From positions 360,841 through 424,840 of the forward strand of contig NZ_JAMTCH010000003.1 in the NCBI RefSeq assembly GCF_024171735.1: a DNA stretch of 64,000 nucleotides, written 5' to 3'. The translations under genes were made by a program, and so were the position numbers. Below the pieces are notes generated by a model that was given only the letters and a program-made list of their open reading frames with translations, had not been told where the DNA came from and searched no databases. Positions 48,851 through 57,663 of the stretch are shown one piece after another. Origin of the DNA: Prauserella alba (lineage in GTDB: Bacteria; Actinomycetota; Actinomycetes; Mycobacteriales; Pseudonocardiaceae). Position 1 is the stretch's first letter. Every line of letters begins with the position of its first letter.

Positions 48851-51007
48851 ATGACGACGATGGCCGACAGGCTTTCCGGTGTGCTGGGTGCCAAGACGGC
48901 GAAGGCGCTCGCCGCCTCGCTCGATCTGCACACGGTCGTCGATCTGCTGCGGCACTACCCGCGCAAATATGCGCGCCGCGGCGAGCTCACCGACATCGTC
49001 GGTCTCGAACTCGGCGAGTACGCCACGGTGCTGGCGCGGATCGAATCGACCAAGCGGCGTCCCATGAAGAATCGCAGGGGGCAGATCCTCGAGGTCGTGC
49101 TCACCGACGGCAGTCGCCGCATGTCGTGCGCCTTCTTCGGTCAGGAATGGCGGGAGAAGGAACTGCGGCCGGGCCGGAGCGGACTGTTCGCGGGCAAGGT
49201 GTCGGCGTTCCGCAGCAATCTGCAACTGTCCAATCCGGAGTACGAACTGTTCGACGATGCCGACGACGGATCGTCCGCAGTGGACAGTTTCGTCAAGCAG
49301 ATCATCCCCGTGTACCCCGCGGCGGCCGGGATCACGTCGTGGGCGGTCTCGCGGGCCGTGCGGCAGGTGCTCGACACGCTCGACCCGGTCGACGACCCGC
49401 TGCCGGAGGTGTTGCGGGCCGAACACGGCCTCACCGACCTCGACACGGCGTTGCGCGGGATCCACCGCCCGGAGAGCCAGGAGGAGCTCGACGTCGCGCG
49501 GGAGCGGCTCAAATGGGACGAGGCGCTGTCGATCCAGCTGATCTTCGCGCAGCGCAGACTGGCCGAGGTGAGCGATCCGGCGCGCGCCTGTCCGCGGGTC
49601 GACGGCGGTATCGCGGCGGCCTTCGACGAGCGCCTCCCGTTCGAGCTCACCGAGGGCCAGCGGGAGGTCGGGGAGGTCGTCGCAGCCGACCTGGCGACGG
49701 CGCATCCGATGAACCGGTTGCTGCAGGGCGAGGTCGGCAGTGGCAAGACGATCGTGGCGCTGCGGGCGATGTTGCAGGTCATCGATGCGGGCAGGCAGGC
49801 GGCGATGCTGGCGCCGACGGAGGTGCTGGCCGCCCAGCACGCACGGTCGCTGCGGGAACTGCTCGGCGACCTCGGCACGGCCGGTGAACTGGGTGCGGCC
49901 GACCATGCGACGAAGGTAACGCTGCTCACCGGGTCGATGAGCGCGAAAGAACGTAAACGGGCGCTGCTCGAAGCGGCCTCGGGCGAGGCGGGCATCGTCG
50001 TCGGCACGCACGCGCTGATCCAGGACCACGTGACGTTCGCGGATCTCGCGCTGGCTGTCGTCGACGAGCAGCACCGCTTCGGTGTCGAACAGCGGGACGC
50101 GCTGCGCACCCGCGGCGCCGACGGCACCAGCCCGCACGTGCTCGTCATGACGGCGACACCGATCCCGCGGACCGTGGCGATGACCGTCTACGGCGATCTG
50201 GAGACCTCGGCGCTGCGCCAACTGCCGTCGGGCCGGTCGCCGATCGCCACGACGGTGGTGCCGGTGGCGGAGAAGCCGTCGTGGCTGGACCGTGCGTGGC
50301 AGCGGATCGCCGAGGAGGTCGGCAAGGGCAGGCAGGCGTACGTCGTCTGCCCGCGGATCGGTGACGAACCGCCGGGTGACACGGGTGATCGACGCCCGCC
50401 GCTCGCCGTGCTCGACCTGGTGCCGATGCTGGAGGAGGGTCCGCTGCACGGCCTGCGGATCGGGGTGCTGCACGGCAGGCAGCCGACGGAGGACAAGGAC
50501 GCGGTGATGCGCGCGTTCGCCGCAGGGGACCTCGACGTGCTCGTCGCGACGACGGTCGTCGAGGTCGGCGTCAACGTGCCGAACGCGACCGTCATGGTGA
50601 TCATGGACGCGGAGCGGTTCGGCGTGAGCCAGCTGCACCAGCTGCGCGGGCGCGTCGGCCGGGGTTCCGAGCCGGGACTGTGCCTGCTCGTGACGGAGGT
50701 GCCGGACGGCACCAGCACGAGGCAGCGGCTGGGTGCGGTGGAGTCGACGACCGACGGCTTCGAGCTGTCGAAACTGGATCTCGAGCTGCGCAGGGAGGGC
50801 GACATCCTCGGTGCGGCCCAGTCCGGGACGAAGTCGGCGCTCAAACTGCTGTCGCTGCTGGACGACGAGGACGTGATCGCGCGGGCACGCAGCGTCGCGC
50901 AGGAGGTCGTGGGCGCCGACCCGGAACTCACAGGCAGCCCCGGCCTCGCCGGCATGGTCGCCGAGGTCATCGACTCCGAACGGGCCGAATACCTGGAGAA
51001 GTCCTAG
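48851..51007 (+). CDS. recG: ATP-dependent DNA helicase RecG
   Basis: Superfamily 2 helicase of 718 aa that remodels stalled forks and Holliday junctions. The N-terminal wedge/OB domain (about 1-190; RIESTKRRPMKNRRGQ) precedes the helicase core: Walker A GEVGSGKTIVAL (about 293-304), the DExH box VVDEQHRFGVEQRD (about 400), MTATPIPRT motif III, and C-terminal RGRVGRGSEPGLCLLV motif VI. ATG 48851 is preferred; ATG 48860 is possible. It starts 81 nt after the DAK gene. Confidence 0.95.
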   Translation: MTTMADRLSGVLGAKTAKALAASLDLHTVVDLLRHYPRKYARRGELTDIVGLELGEYATVLARIESTKRRPMKNRRGQILEVVLTDGSRRMSCAFFGQEWREKELRPGRSGLFAGKVSAFRSNLQLSNPEYELFDDADDGSSAVDSFVKQIIPVYPAAAGITSWAVSRAVRQVLDTLDPVDDPLPEVLRAEHGLTDLDTALRGIHRPESQEELDVARERLKWDEALSIQLIFAQRRLAEVSDPARACPRVDGGIAAAFDERLPFELTEGQREVGEVVAADLATAHPMNRLLQGEVGSGKTIVALRAMLQVIDAGRQAAMLAPTEVLAAQHARSLRELLGDLGTAGELGAADHATKVTLLTGSMSAKERKRALLEAASGEAGIVVGTHALIQDHVTFADLALAVVDEQHRFGVEQRDALRTRGADGTSPHVLVMTATPIPRTVAMTVYGDLETSALRQLPSGRSPIATTVVPVAEKPSWLDRAWQRIAEEVGKGRQAYVVCPRIGDEPPGDTGDRRPPLAVLDLVPMLEEGPLHGLRIGVLHGRQPTEDKDAVMRAFAAGDLDVLVATTVVEVGVNVPNATVMVIMDAERFGVSQLHQLRGRVGRGSEPGLCLLVTEVPDGTSTRQRLGAVESTTDGFELSKLDLELRREGDILGAAQSGTKSALKLLSLLDDEDVIARARSVAQEVVGADPELTGSPGLAGMVAEVIDSERAEYLEKS

Positions 51008-51045
51008 CCTCACCCCGGCACCGACGCCCCCGGACGTTCCCGACC

Positions 51046-51065
51046 CGTGGGAAGGAGCTCCCACG
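51046..51065 (+). terminator. small hairpin after recG
   Basis: CGTGGGA (51046-51052) and TCCCACG (51059-51065) pair around AGGAGC, between recG and pyc. Weak for a terminator; it may be partial. Confidence 0.4.
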
Positions 51066-51124
51066 AGACGGGAGGTAGCGGGTAACGTGCCCCGCGACCG
51101 ATCCGAGGGACGGAAGGACCGGGA

Positions 51125-54100
51125 ATGTTCCGCAAAGTACTCGTCGCCAACCGGGGCGAGATCGCCATCCGTGCGTTCCGCGCGGCCTATGAACTGGGCG
51201 CGGGAACCGTGGCCGTGTTTCCACGCGAGGACCGCAACTCGCTGCACCGACTGAAGGCCGACGAGGCCTACGAGATCGGCGAACCGGGACATCCGGTGCG
51301 GGCCTACCTGTCCGTGGACGAGGTCGTCCGCGCCGCGCAGCGCGCCGGGGCGGACGCCGTGTACCCAGGGTATGGCTTCTTGTCCGAGAACCCCGACCTC
51401 GCGCGCGCGTGCGAGGAAGCGGGCATCACGTTCGTCGGACCCGACGCCGAGACCCTCGAACTGACCGGCAACAAGGCCCGCGCCGTCGCGGCCGCGCGCG
51501 AGGCCGGGGTGCCGGTGCTCGGCTCGTCGGCCCCGTCGGCCGACGTCGACGAACTGGTCGCCGCCGCCGACCAGTTGACGTTCCCGGTGTTCGTCAAGGC
51601 CGTCGCCGGCGGTGGCGGGCGCGGTATGCGGCGGGTCGAGGACCCGGCGCACCTGCGGGAGGCCATCGAGGCGGCCTCCCGCGAAGCCGAGTCCGCGTTC
51701 GGCGATGCGACGGTGTTCCTCGAACAGGCCGTCGTAGAGCCGCGGCACATCGAGGTCCAGATCCTCGCCGACGGCCAGGGTGACGTCATCCACCTCTACG
51801 AACGCGACTGTTCGGTGCAGCGCAGGCACCAGAAGGTCGTCGAGTTGGCGCCTGCCCCGAACCTCGCCCCTGATCTGCGTGAGCGGATCTGCGCCGACGC
51901 CGTGAAGCTCGCCCGGCAGATGGGCTACCGCAACGCGGGCACCGTCGAGTTCCTCGTCGACCGCAGCGGCAACCACGTCTTCATCGAGATGAACCCGCGT
52001 ATCCAGGTCGAGCACACGGTGACCGAGGAGGTCACCGACGTCGACCTGGTGCAGTCGCAGCTGCGCATCGCCTCCGGGGCGAGCCTGCCGGACCTCGGGC
52101 TGTCGCAGGAGTCGATCTACCTGCGCGGCGCGGCGATGCAGTGCCGAATCACGACCGAGGACCCTGCCAACGGCTTCCGCCCCGACACCGGGATGATCAG
52201 CGCCTACCGGTCCCCGGGTGGGTCGGGCATCCGCCTGGACGGCGGCACCGCGTTCTCGGGCACGGAGATCAGCGCGCACTTCGACTCGATGCTGGTCAAG
52301 CTCACCTGCCGCGGGCGGACGTTCGACACCGCGGTGGGCCGGGCCAGGCGTGCGCTCGCCGAGTTCCGTATCCGCGGTGTCGCGACGAACATCCCGTTCC
52401 TGCAGGCCGTGCTCGACGATGCCGACTTCCAGGCAGGGCGGGTCACCACGGCCTTCATCGAGGAGCGGCCGCACCTGCTCACCGCACGGCACTCGGCGGA
52501 CCGCGGCACCCGGCTGCTGACCTACCTCGCCGACGTGACGGTCAACAAGCCGAACGGCGAGCGGCCGCGGCTGGTCGACCCGGAGGAGAAGATCCCTGCC
52601 GTGCCGGCCGGAGCGCCGCCCGCGGGGTCGAAGCAGAAGCTCACCGAGCTCGGCCCCGAGGGATTCGCGCAGTGGATGCGCACCTCCGGCACGGTCGGTG
52701 TCACCGACACGACGTTCCGCGACGCCCACCAGTCGCTGCTGGCCACGCGCGTGCGCACGAAGGATCTGACGGCCATCGCGCCCACCGTGGCCCACACGCT
52801 GCCGCAACTGCTGTCGGTGGAGTGCTGGGGTGGCGCGACCTACGACGTCGCCCTGCGGTTCCTCGCCGAGGACCCGTGGGAGCGCCTCGCGCTGCTGCGG
52901 GAGGCGATGCCGAACGTGTGCCTGCAGATGCTGTTGCGCGGGCGCAACACCGTCGGCTACACGCCGTACCCCACCGAGGTCACCGACGCGTTCGTCGAAG
53001 AGGCCACGGCGACGGGCATCGACATCTTCCGCATCTTCGACGCCCTCAACGACGTCTCGCAGATGCGGCCCGCCATCGATGCCGTGCGGGCGACCGGCAA
53101 GTCGGTGGCCGAGGTGGCGCTGTGCTACACGTCGGATCTGTCCGACCCGGGCGAGAAACTGTACACACTGGACTACTACCTGCGGTTGGCGGAGCAGATC
53201 GTCGAGGCGGGCGCACACGTCCTGGCGATCAAGGACATGGCGGGCCTGCTGCGCGCCCCGGCCGCGGAGAAGCTCGTCACGGCGCTGCGCCGGGAGTTCG
53301 ACCTTCCCGTGCACATCCACACGCACGACACGGCGGGAGGCCAGCTCGCCACGTACCTGGCCGCGATCCGGGCGGGAGCCGATGCCGTGGACGGGGCGGT
53401 CGCGTCGATGGCGGGCACGACGTCACAGCCCTCGCTGTCGGCCATCGTCGCCGCGACGGATCACTCCGACCGGCCGACCGGGCTGGACCTGCGCGCGGTC
53501 GGCGACCTCGAGCCGTACTGGGAGACGGTGCGGAAGATCTACGCCCCGTTCGAGGCGGGACTCGCCTCGCCGACGGGCCGCGTCTACGACCACGAGATCC
53601 CCGGCGGTCAGCTGTCCAACCTCCGCACGCAGGCCAAGGCGCTCGGGCTGGGCGACCGCTTCGAAGAGGTCGAGGCGATGTACGCTGCGGCCGACCGAAT
53701 GCTCGGCCACATCGTGAAGGTCACGCCGTCGTCCAAGGTGGTCGGTGACCTGGCGCTGCACCTCGTGGGTGCGGGCGTCGCGCCGGCCGAGTTCGAGGCC
53801 GAGCCCGGCAAGTTCGACATCCCCGACTCGGTCGTCGGCTTCCTGCGCGGCGAGCTGGGTGACCCGCCCGGCGGTTGGCCGGAGCCGTTCCGCACGAAGG
53901 CCCTTCAGGGCCGGGCAGAGGTCAAGCCCGAGTCGACGTTGTCCGAAGAGGACAAGAAGGCGCTCGATACGGATCGGCGGGCCACCCTGAACCGGCTGCT
54001 GTTCGCGGGCCCCACCAGGGAGTTCGACGCCCATCGCCATGCCTATGGCGACACGAGCGTGCTGCCGAGCAAGGACTTCTTCTACGGCCTGCGGCCCGCG

Positions 54101-54499
54101 GAGGAGTACACGGTGGACCTCGAGCCGGGAGTGCGGCTGTTCATCGCGCTCGAGGCGATCGGCGAGGCCGACGAACGCGGCATGCGCACCGTGATGTCCA
54201 CACTGAACGGTCAGATGCGGCCGATCCCGGTGCGCGACCGGTCCGTGGCCACCGACGTGCCTGCGGCGGAGAAGGCCGACAGCCGCGATCCGAACCAGGT
54301 CGCGGCGCCGTTCGCGGGTGTCGTCACGCTGCAGGTGGGTGAGGGCGACGCCATCGAGGCGGGCGACACGGTGGCGACCATCGAGGCGATGAAGATGGAG
54401 GCCGCCATCACCGCCCACACGGGTGGCACGGTGCGGCGGCTCGCCATCAACGCGGTGCAGCAGGTCGAAGGTGGTGACCTGCTGATCGTTCTCGAGTGA
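51125..54499 (+). CDS. pyc: pyruvate carboxylase
   Basis: Biotin enzyme that makes oxaloacetate from pyruvate, bicarbonate and ATP (anaplerosis). It is 1124 aa, the single-chain form. Order: biotin carboxylase (1-450; FRKVLVANRGEIAIRAFRA, then AGGGGRGMRRV ATP loop and FIEMNPRIQVEHTVTEEV), carboxyltransferase from about 528 (DTTFRDAHQSLLATR, Asp528) with the metal-site His pair in HIHTHDTAGG, and biotin carrier with Lys1090 in EAMKMEA. ATG 51125 is preceded by GGAAGG. It is close to recG, as in several actinobacteria. Confidence 0.97.
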   Translation: MFRKVLVANRGEIAIRAFRAAYELGAGTVAVFPREDRNSLHRLKADEAYEIGEPGHPVRAYLSVDEVVRAAQRAGADAVYPGYGFLSENPDLARACEEAGITFVGPDAETLELTGNKARAVAAAREAGVPVLGSSAPSADVDELVAAADQLTFPVFVKAVAGGGGRGMRRVEDPAHLREAIEAASREAESAFGDATVFLEQAVVEPRHIEVQILADGQGDVIHLYERDCSVQRRHQKVVELAPAPNLAPDLRERICADAVKLARQMGYRNAGTVEFLVDRSGNHVFIEMNPRIQVEHTVTEEVTDVDLVQSQLRIASGASLPDLGLSQESIYLRGAAMQCRITTEDPANGFRPDTGMISAYRSPGGSGIRLDGGTAFSGTEISAHFDSMLVKLTCRGRTFDTAVGRARRALAEFRIRGVATNIPFLQAVLDDADFQAGRVTTAFIEERPHLLTARHSADRGTRLLTYLADVTVNKPNGERPRLVDPEEKIPAVPAGAPPAGSKQKLTELGPEGFAQWMRTSGTVGVTDTTFRDAHQSLLATRVRTKDLTAIAPTVAHTLPQLLSVECWGGATYDVALRFLAEDPWERLALLREAMPNVCLQMLLRGRNTVGYTPYPTEVTDAFVEEATATGIDIFRIFDALNDVSQMRPAIDAVRATGKSVAEVALCYTSDLSDPGEKLYTLDYYLRLAEQIVEAGAHVLAIKDMAGLLRAPAAEKLVTALRREFDLPVHIHTHDTAGGQLATYLAAIRAGADAVDGAVASMAGTTSQPSLSAIVAATDHSDRPTGLDLRAVGDLEPYWETVRKIYAPFEAGLASPTGRVYDHEIPGGQLSNLRTQAKALGLGDRFEEVEAMYAAADRMLGHIVKVTPSSKVVGDLALHLVGAGVAPAEFEAEPGKFDIPDSVVGFLRGELGDPPGGWPEPFRTKALQGRAEVKPESTLSEEDKKALDTDRRATLNRLLFAGPTREFDAHRHAYGDTSVLPSKDFFYGLRPAEEYTVDLEPGVRLFIALEAIGEADERGMRTVMSTLNGQMRPIPVRDRSVATDVPAAEKADSRDPNQVAAPFAGVVTLQVGEGDAIEAGDTVATIEAMKMEAAITAHTGGTVRRLAINAVQQVEGGDLLIVLE

Positions 54500-54514
54500 C
54501 CGCTCACCGGTGCG

Positions 54515-55347
54515 TCACGCGAGCGCGGCGAGGGTGTCGTCGAGCTCGGTGACGCACCGGTGACGGCGGTCGCCTGCGGGCTGCAGCAGTCCGCGGGACT
54601 CGGCGTCGTACATCTCCGCCAGTTCGGCGGCGAGCGTGGGCGGCACGCCCGCGTCGACGAGCGTCGGCTCCCACGCCTCGCGGGGCAGCAGAGCGACGTC
54701 GAGCGGCTTTCCGAGAACGGTCCCGAGCTTCTCGGCCACCTGCCGTTCCGTGTACTCGGGCCCGTCGAGGTGCACGATCTCGCTCGCGGCGGGCGGGTCG
54801 ACCAGTGCCGCGGCGGCGAGCTCCCCGATGTCACGGGTCGCCACCATGGTGGTGGGAACGTCCGCTGAGTCGCCGAACACGGGGTGGATCCCGGCTTCGG
54901 TCGCGGCGCCGAGCGTCGCCTCCACCTTCTCCTGGAAGTGCGGTGACCGCACCGCGGTGACGACGGCACCGGTCTTGTCGAGCATCCGCTCGAGATGGTG
55001 GAGCCAGCGGATCGGGCCCGTACCGGTTTCGTGCTGGGCGCCCCAGGACGACAGCGCGACGACGTGGCCGACGCCGCTGTCGCGGACGGCGGTGGCGATG
55101 GTGTCGGCCACGTGCCGGTGCTTGGTGTCGGAACCGCTCGGGAGCGGGGGGGGACGAGGACGAACGCGCCGTCGCAACCCCGGAACGCGGCGGCCAGGGC
55201 GGTCGGGTCGGTGAGGTCGGCGACGGCGTCGGCGGCGCCCGCCTTGGCGGGGTCGCGGACGACGCGCCGGACGGGCAGGTCGCGGGCGTGCAGCTCGCGA
55301 ACGGCTGCTCCGCCGACGTGTCCGGTGGCTCCGGTGATGGCGTACAT
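54515..55347 (-). pseudogene. NmrA-like NAD(P)-binding oxidoreductase, frameshifted at a G8 run
   Basis: The N-terminal part reads MYAITGATGHVGGAAVRELH (Rossmann GATGHVG) up to CDGAFVLVPP from ATG 55347. The rest of the same protein, DTKHRHVADTIATAVRDSGVGHVVALSSWGAQ to the C-terminus at 54515, lies in another frame. The frames meet at eight consecutive G (55146-55153; C on the coding strand). Nine or six residues in the run would restore one chain of about 277 aa. It resembles NmrA/QorB-type sensors or quinone reductases. It may be a sequencing error, a true frameshift or a slippage-prone switch. The gene is divergent from an AraC regulator. Confidence 0.8.
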
Positions 55348-55453
55348 GGTGGTCTCCGATCGGTCGTCGGGCTCGTGTGCTGACGATGTCCACGGTCGTC
55401 GCGTCGAGCGAGACGTTCCATGCTCGAACCGCTCGCTTTCATGTCGGATCGTC

Positions 55454-55459
55454 TACGCT
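55454..55459 (+). promoter_or_regulatory. -10 box of the AraC-type gene (leaderless type)
   Basis: TACGCT ends 7 nt before ATG 55467, in the 119-bp gap shared with the divergent NmrA-like gene. Confidence 0.5.
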
Positions 55460-55466
55460 GGCCGGT

Positions 55467-56432
55467 ATGGATGCCCTGGCGGATCTGCTGGCGGGAGTCA
55501 GGGCACGGTCGGCCGCCTTCTGCCGGAGCGTGCTCGAACCGCCGTGGGCGCTGCGGATCGCCGACGGAGCGCGGCTCGCACTCGTGACGGTGACGCGCGG
55601 CCACGCCTGGCTCGTGCCCGACGAGGACCGCGAGCCCGAGGTGGGAGGCGAACCCGGGGTCGTGCGGCCCCTGCGGATCGACGAGGGGCAGGTCGCGGTC
55701 ATCAAAGGTCCCGCGCCACACATCGTGGCCGACGAGGTGGACACGCCGCCGTCGGTCGTCGTCGGCCCCGGCAATCGGCTGACCACAGTGGACGGAGCCG
55801 ATCTCACGGAGGAGTTCCGGCGGACATGGGCCGGCCGGGAGTCGCCGGATTCCTCCGTGCTCGTCACGGGCACCTACAGCGTCACCGGCGACGTCGGCGC
55901 CCGGCTGCTGGCCGCGCTGCCGGACGCGGCTCTGGTGCGGGCCGCCGACATCGCCTCCCCGGTGCTCGACCTGCTGATCGCCGAGCTCGACGATCCCGGG
56001 CCCGGGCAGCAGGCCGTCCTCGACCGGCTGCTCGACCTCGCCCTCGTCGAGACCGTGCGGACGTGGCTGGGCGGGCAACGCGGCGACGCCCCCGGCTGGT
56101 TCCGTGCGCAGGGTGACCCCGTGGTGGGTGAGGCGCTCCGGCTGATCCACGACGAACCGGGTGCACCGTGGACGGTCGCCGCGCTGGCCGCCCGTACCGG
56201 CGTGTCCCGGGCGGCGTTCGCCCGCCGGTTCGCCGTGCTGGTGGGCACCCCGCCCATGTCGTACCTCGCGGACTGGCGCATGACCGTGGCCGCTGATCTG
56301 TTGCGTGGCACCGACGACACGGCCGACACGATCGCCCGCACGGTGGGGTATGCGAACGCCTTCGCCTTCAGTGCCGCGTTCAAACGGCACCGCGGGGTCT
56401 CGCCGCGTGCGCACCGCATCGGTGACCGGTGA
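55467..56432 (+). CDS. AraC family transcriptional regulator
   Basis: A 321-aa regulator with an N-terminal cupin-type sensor domain (about 1-200; PPWALRIADGARLALVTVTRGHAWL) and a C-terminal pair of AraC HTHs (about 220-318; WTVAALAARTGVSRAAFARRFAVLVGTPPMSYLADWRM, then DTIARTVGYANAFAFSAAFKRHRGVSPRAHR). It is divergent from the NmrA-like oxidoreductase, its likely target. ATG 55467 is supported by TACGCT 7 nt upstream. The next gene starts 45 nt after its stop. Confidence 0.92.
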   Translation: MDALADLLAGVRARSAAFCRSVLEPPWALRIADGARLALVTVTRGHAWLVPDEDREPEVGGEPGVVRPLRIDEGQVAVIKGPAPHIVADEVDTPPSVVVGPGNRLTTVDGADLTEEFRRTWAGRESPDSSVLVTGTYSVTGDVGARLLAALPDAALVRAADIASPVLDLLIAELDDPGPGQQAVLDRLLDLALVETVRTWLGGQRGDAPGWFRAQGDPVVGEALRLIHDEPGAPWTVAALAARTGVSRAAFARRFAVLVGTPPMSYLADWRMTVAADLLRGTDDTADTIARTVGYANAFAFSAAFKRHRGVSPRAHRIGDR

Positions 56433-56465
56433 ACTCGGCGTACCGGTCACCCGTGGGCGGCGCTG

Positions 56466-56471
56466 TAGGCT
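56466..56471 (+). promoter_or_regulatory. -10 box of the arginase-family gene (leaderless type)
   Basis: TAGGCT ends 6 nt before GTG 56478. Confidence 0.5.
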
Positions 56472-56477
56472 GTGCTC

Positions 56478-57350
56478 GTGGAGATCCGGGCGATACCGCA
56501 GTGGCAAGGAGCGCTCGCCGCCGAGGCCGCGCAGTCGCTCCCCGCCGGGTGCCGCGCCCTCGCAGCCCTTGCCGGAGACGTCCTCGGTGTGGATGTCGCT
56601 GATGGTCAGGTGCGTGAGGTGCCCGTGGTTGCGGACGCCACGGCCACTGTGGACGGTGTCGGGCACCGGCACGCGCTGGTGCGCAACCGGGATGCCGTGT
56701 TGGCGGCGCTGGGACCCGGTGGGCCGGTACTGACCGTCGGCGGGGACTGCGGCGTCGACCTGGTCCCGGTCGGGTTCGCACGCCGGCGCCACGGACCGGA
56801 GTTGACTGTGGCGTGGTTCGACGCGCATGCGGACTGCAACACCACGGCGAGCAGCCCGTCCGGTGCCTTCCACGGCATGGTGCTGGGGGCCCTGTGCGGC
56901 CGGGTCGGCGGCGCCCCGGTGCCCGGCGCTCCGGCCGCCGCCGTCGACCGGGACTTCGACGCCAGTCCGGCCGTCGAACCGGGGCGTGCCGTGCTGATCG
57001 GCACTCGGGTGTTCGACCCGGAGGAACGCCGCGTCGTGGCGGGCGGGATCGTGCGGCACGTGCCGCCGCCCGCCGACCCCGCCGCGGTGCACGACGCCGT
57101 GGCGGAAGGGCCCGTATATCTTCATGTCGACCTGGACGTCCTCGATCCGTCCGCGTTCGACGGCACGCGCTATCGCGAACCGGGTGGCCTCACGATCGAC
57201 GGGCTCGTGGCGGCCATCGACGCCGCGTCGTCGCAGGGCCGGGTCGTCGGCGCCTCGCTGACCGAGTGCGCGACCACCGACCAGGCGTCGCTGCGGCGGC
57301 TGGTGCCCGTCGTCGACGCCCTCGGCAGGGCCCTGGAATCCGGCCACTGA
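56478..57350 (+). CDS. arginase/agmatinase family protein
   Basis: A 290-aa ureohydrolase-fold enzyme. The binuclear Mn-site motifs are VLTVGGDCGVDL (about 89-100; GGDC in place of GGDH), WFDAHADCNTT (about 113-123), and YLHVDLDVLDPSAF (about 214-227). The replacement of the usual His in GGDH by Cys is notable and could change metal loading or activity. Substrates of the family include arginine, agmatine, formiminoglutamate and guanidino acids; none can be assigned. GTG 56478, 6 nt after TAGGCT, is preferred; 56472 is the alternative. Confidence 0.88.
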   Translation: MEIRAIPQWQGALAAEAAQSLPAGCRALAALAGDVLGVDVADGQVREVPVVADATATVDGVGHRHALVRNRDAVLAALGPGGPVLTVGGDCGVDLVPVGFARRRHGPELTVAWFDAHADCNTTASSPSGAFHGMVLGALCGRVGGAPVPGAPAAAVDRDFDASPAVEPGRAVLIGTRVFDPEERRVVAGGIVRHVPPPADPAAVHDAVAEGPVYLHVDLDVLDPSAFDGTRYREPGGLTIDGLVAAIDAASSQGRVVGASLTECATTDQASLRRLVPVVDALGRALESGH

Positions 57351-57663
57351 CATGGACAGCGCACGGCCGCAGTGACCACCCCGCCGCAGTGACCGCACGG
57401 CCGCAGTGACGGCCCGGCCGCCGTGACGGGAGCGCACCGCCACCGGATCCGCCGCCTCCCGCTCCGGTTGGCGTGGAAGCTGCCGCGGCTGCGTGCTGCG
57501 ACGGTGGTGCGGGCCCCGGATCCGCCGGACCCGCCGGTCGTACTGGGCTGCTCGGGTGAGTGCCGTGGTTTCTCCGCCTGCGCCGGTCTTCCGCCTCGCC
57601 GTGTCGTGTGGTGTGCTCGCTCCGTCCCTCCAATGACTGTGGGGAAGGGAGTTGTCACTGCCC
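57351..57663. other. intergenic region with a 17-bp array
   Basis: No gene in 313 nt. The first part is the repeat array (next entry); the rest is GC-rich and unremarkable, with GGAAGGGA at 57643-57650 near the start of the next gene. Confidence 0.5.
57367..57434. repeat. four-copy 17-bp tandem repeat
   Basis: CCGCAGTGAC starts at 57367, 57384 and 57401, and CCGCCGTGAC at 57418, an exact 17-bp period. It begins 17 nt after the arginase-family stop. Confidence 0.8.

Noticed and set aside
47819-53326. 1835-codon open frame on the minus strand
   Set aside because: It is antisense to the DAK gene, recG and pyc, whose products carry clear motifs; its Arg/His/Asp-rich translation is typical of a high-GC shadow frame.
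54831-57443. 870-codon minus-strand open frame
   Set aside because: Overlaps the AraC and arginase-family genes in antisense and the third frame of the NmrA-like gene; no domain seen.
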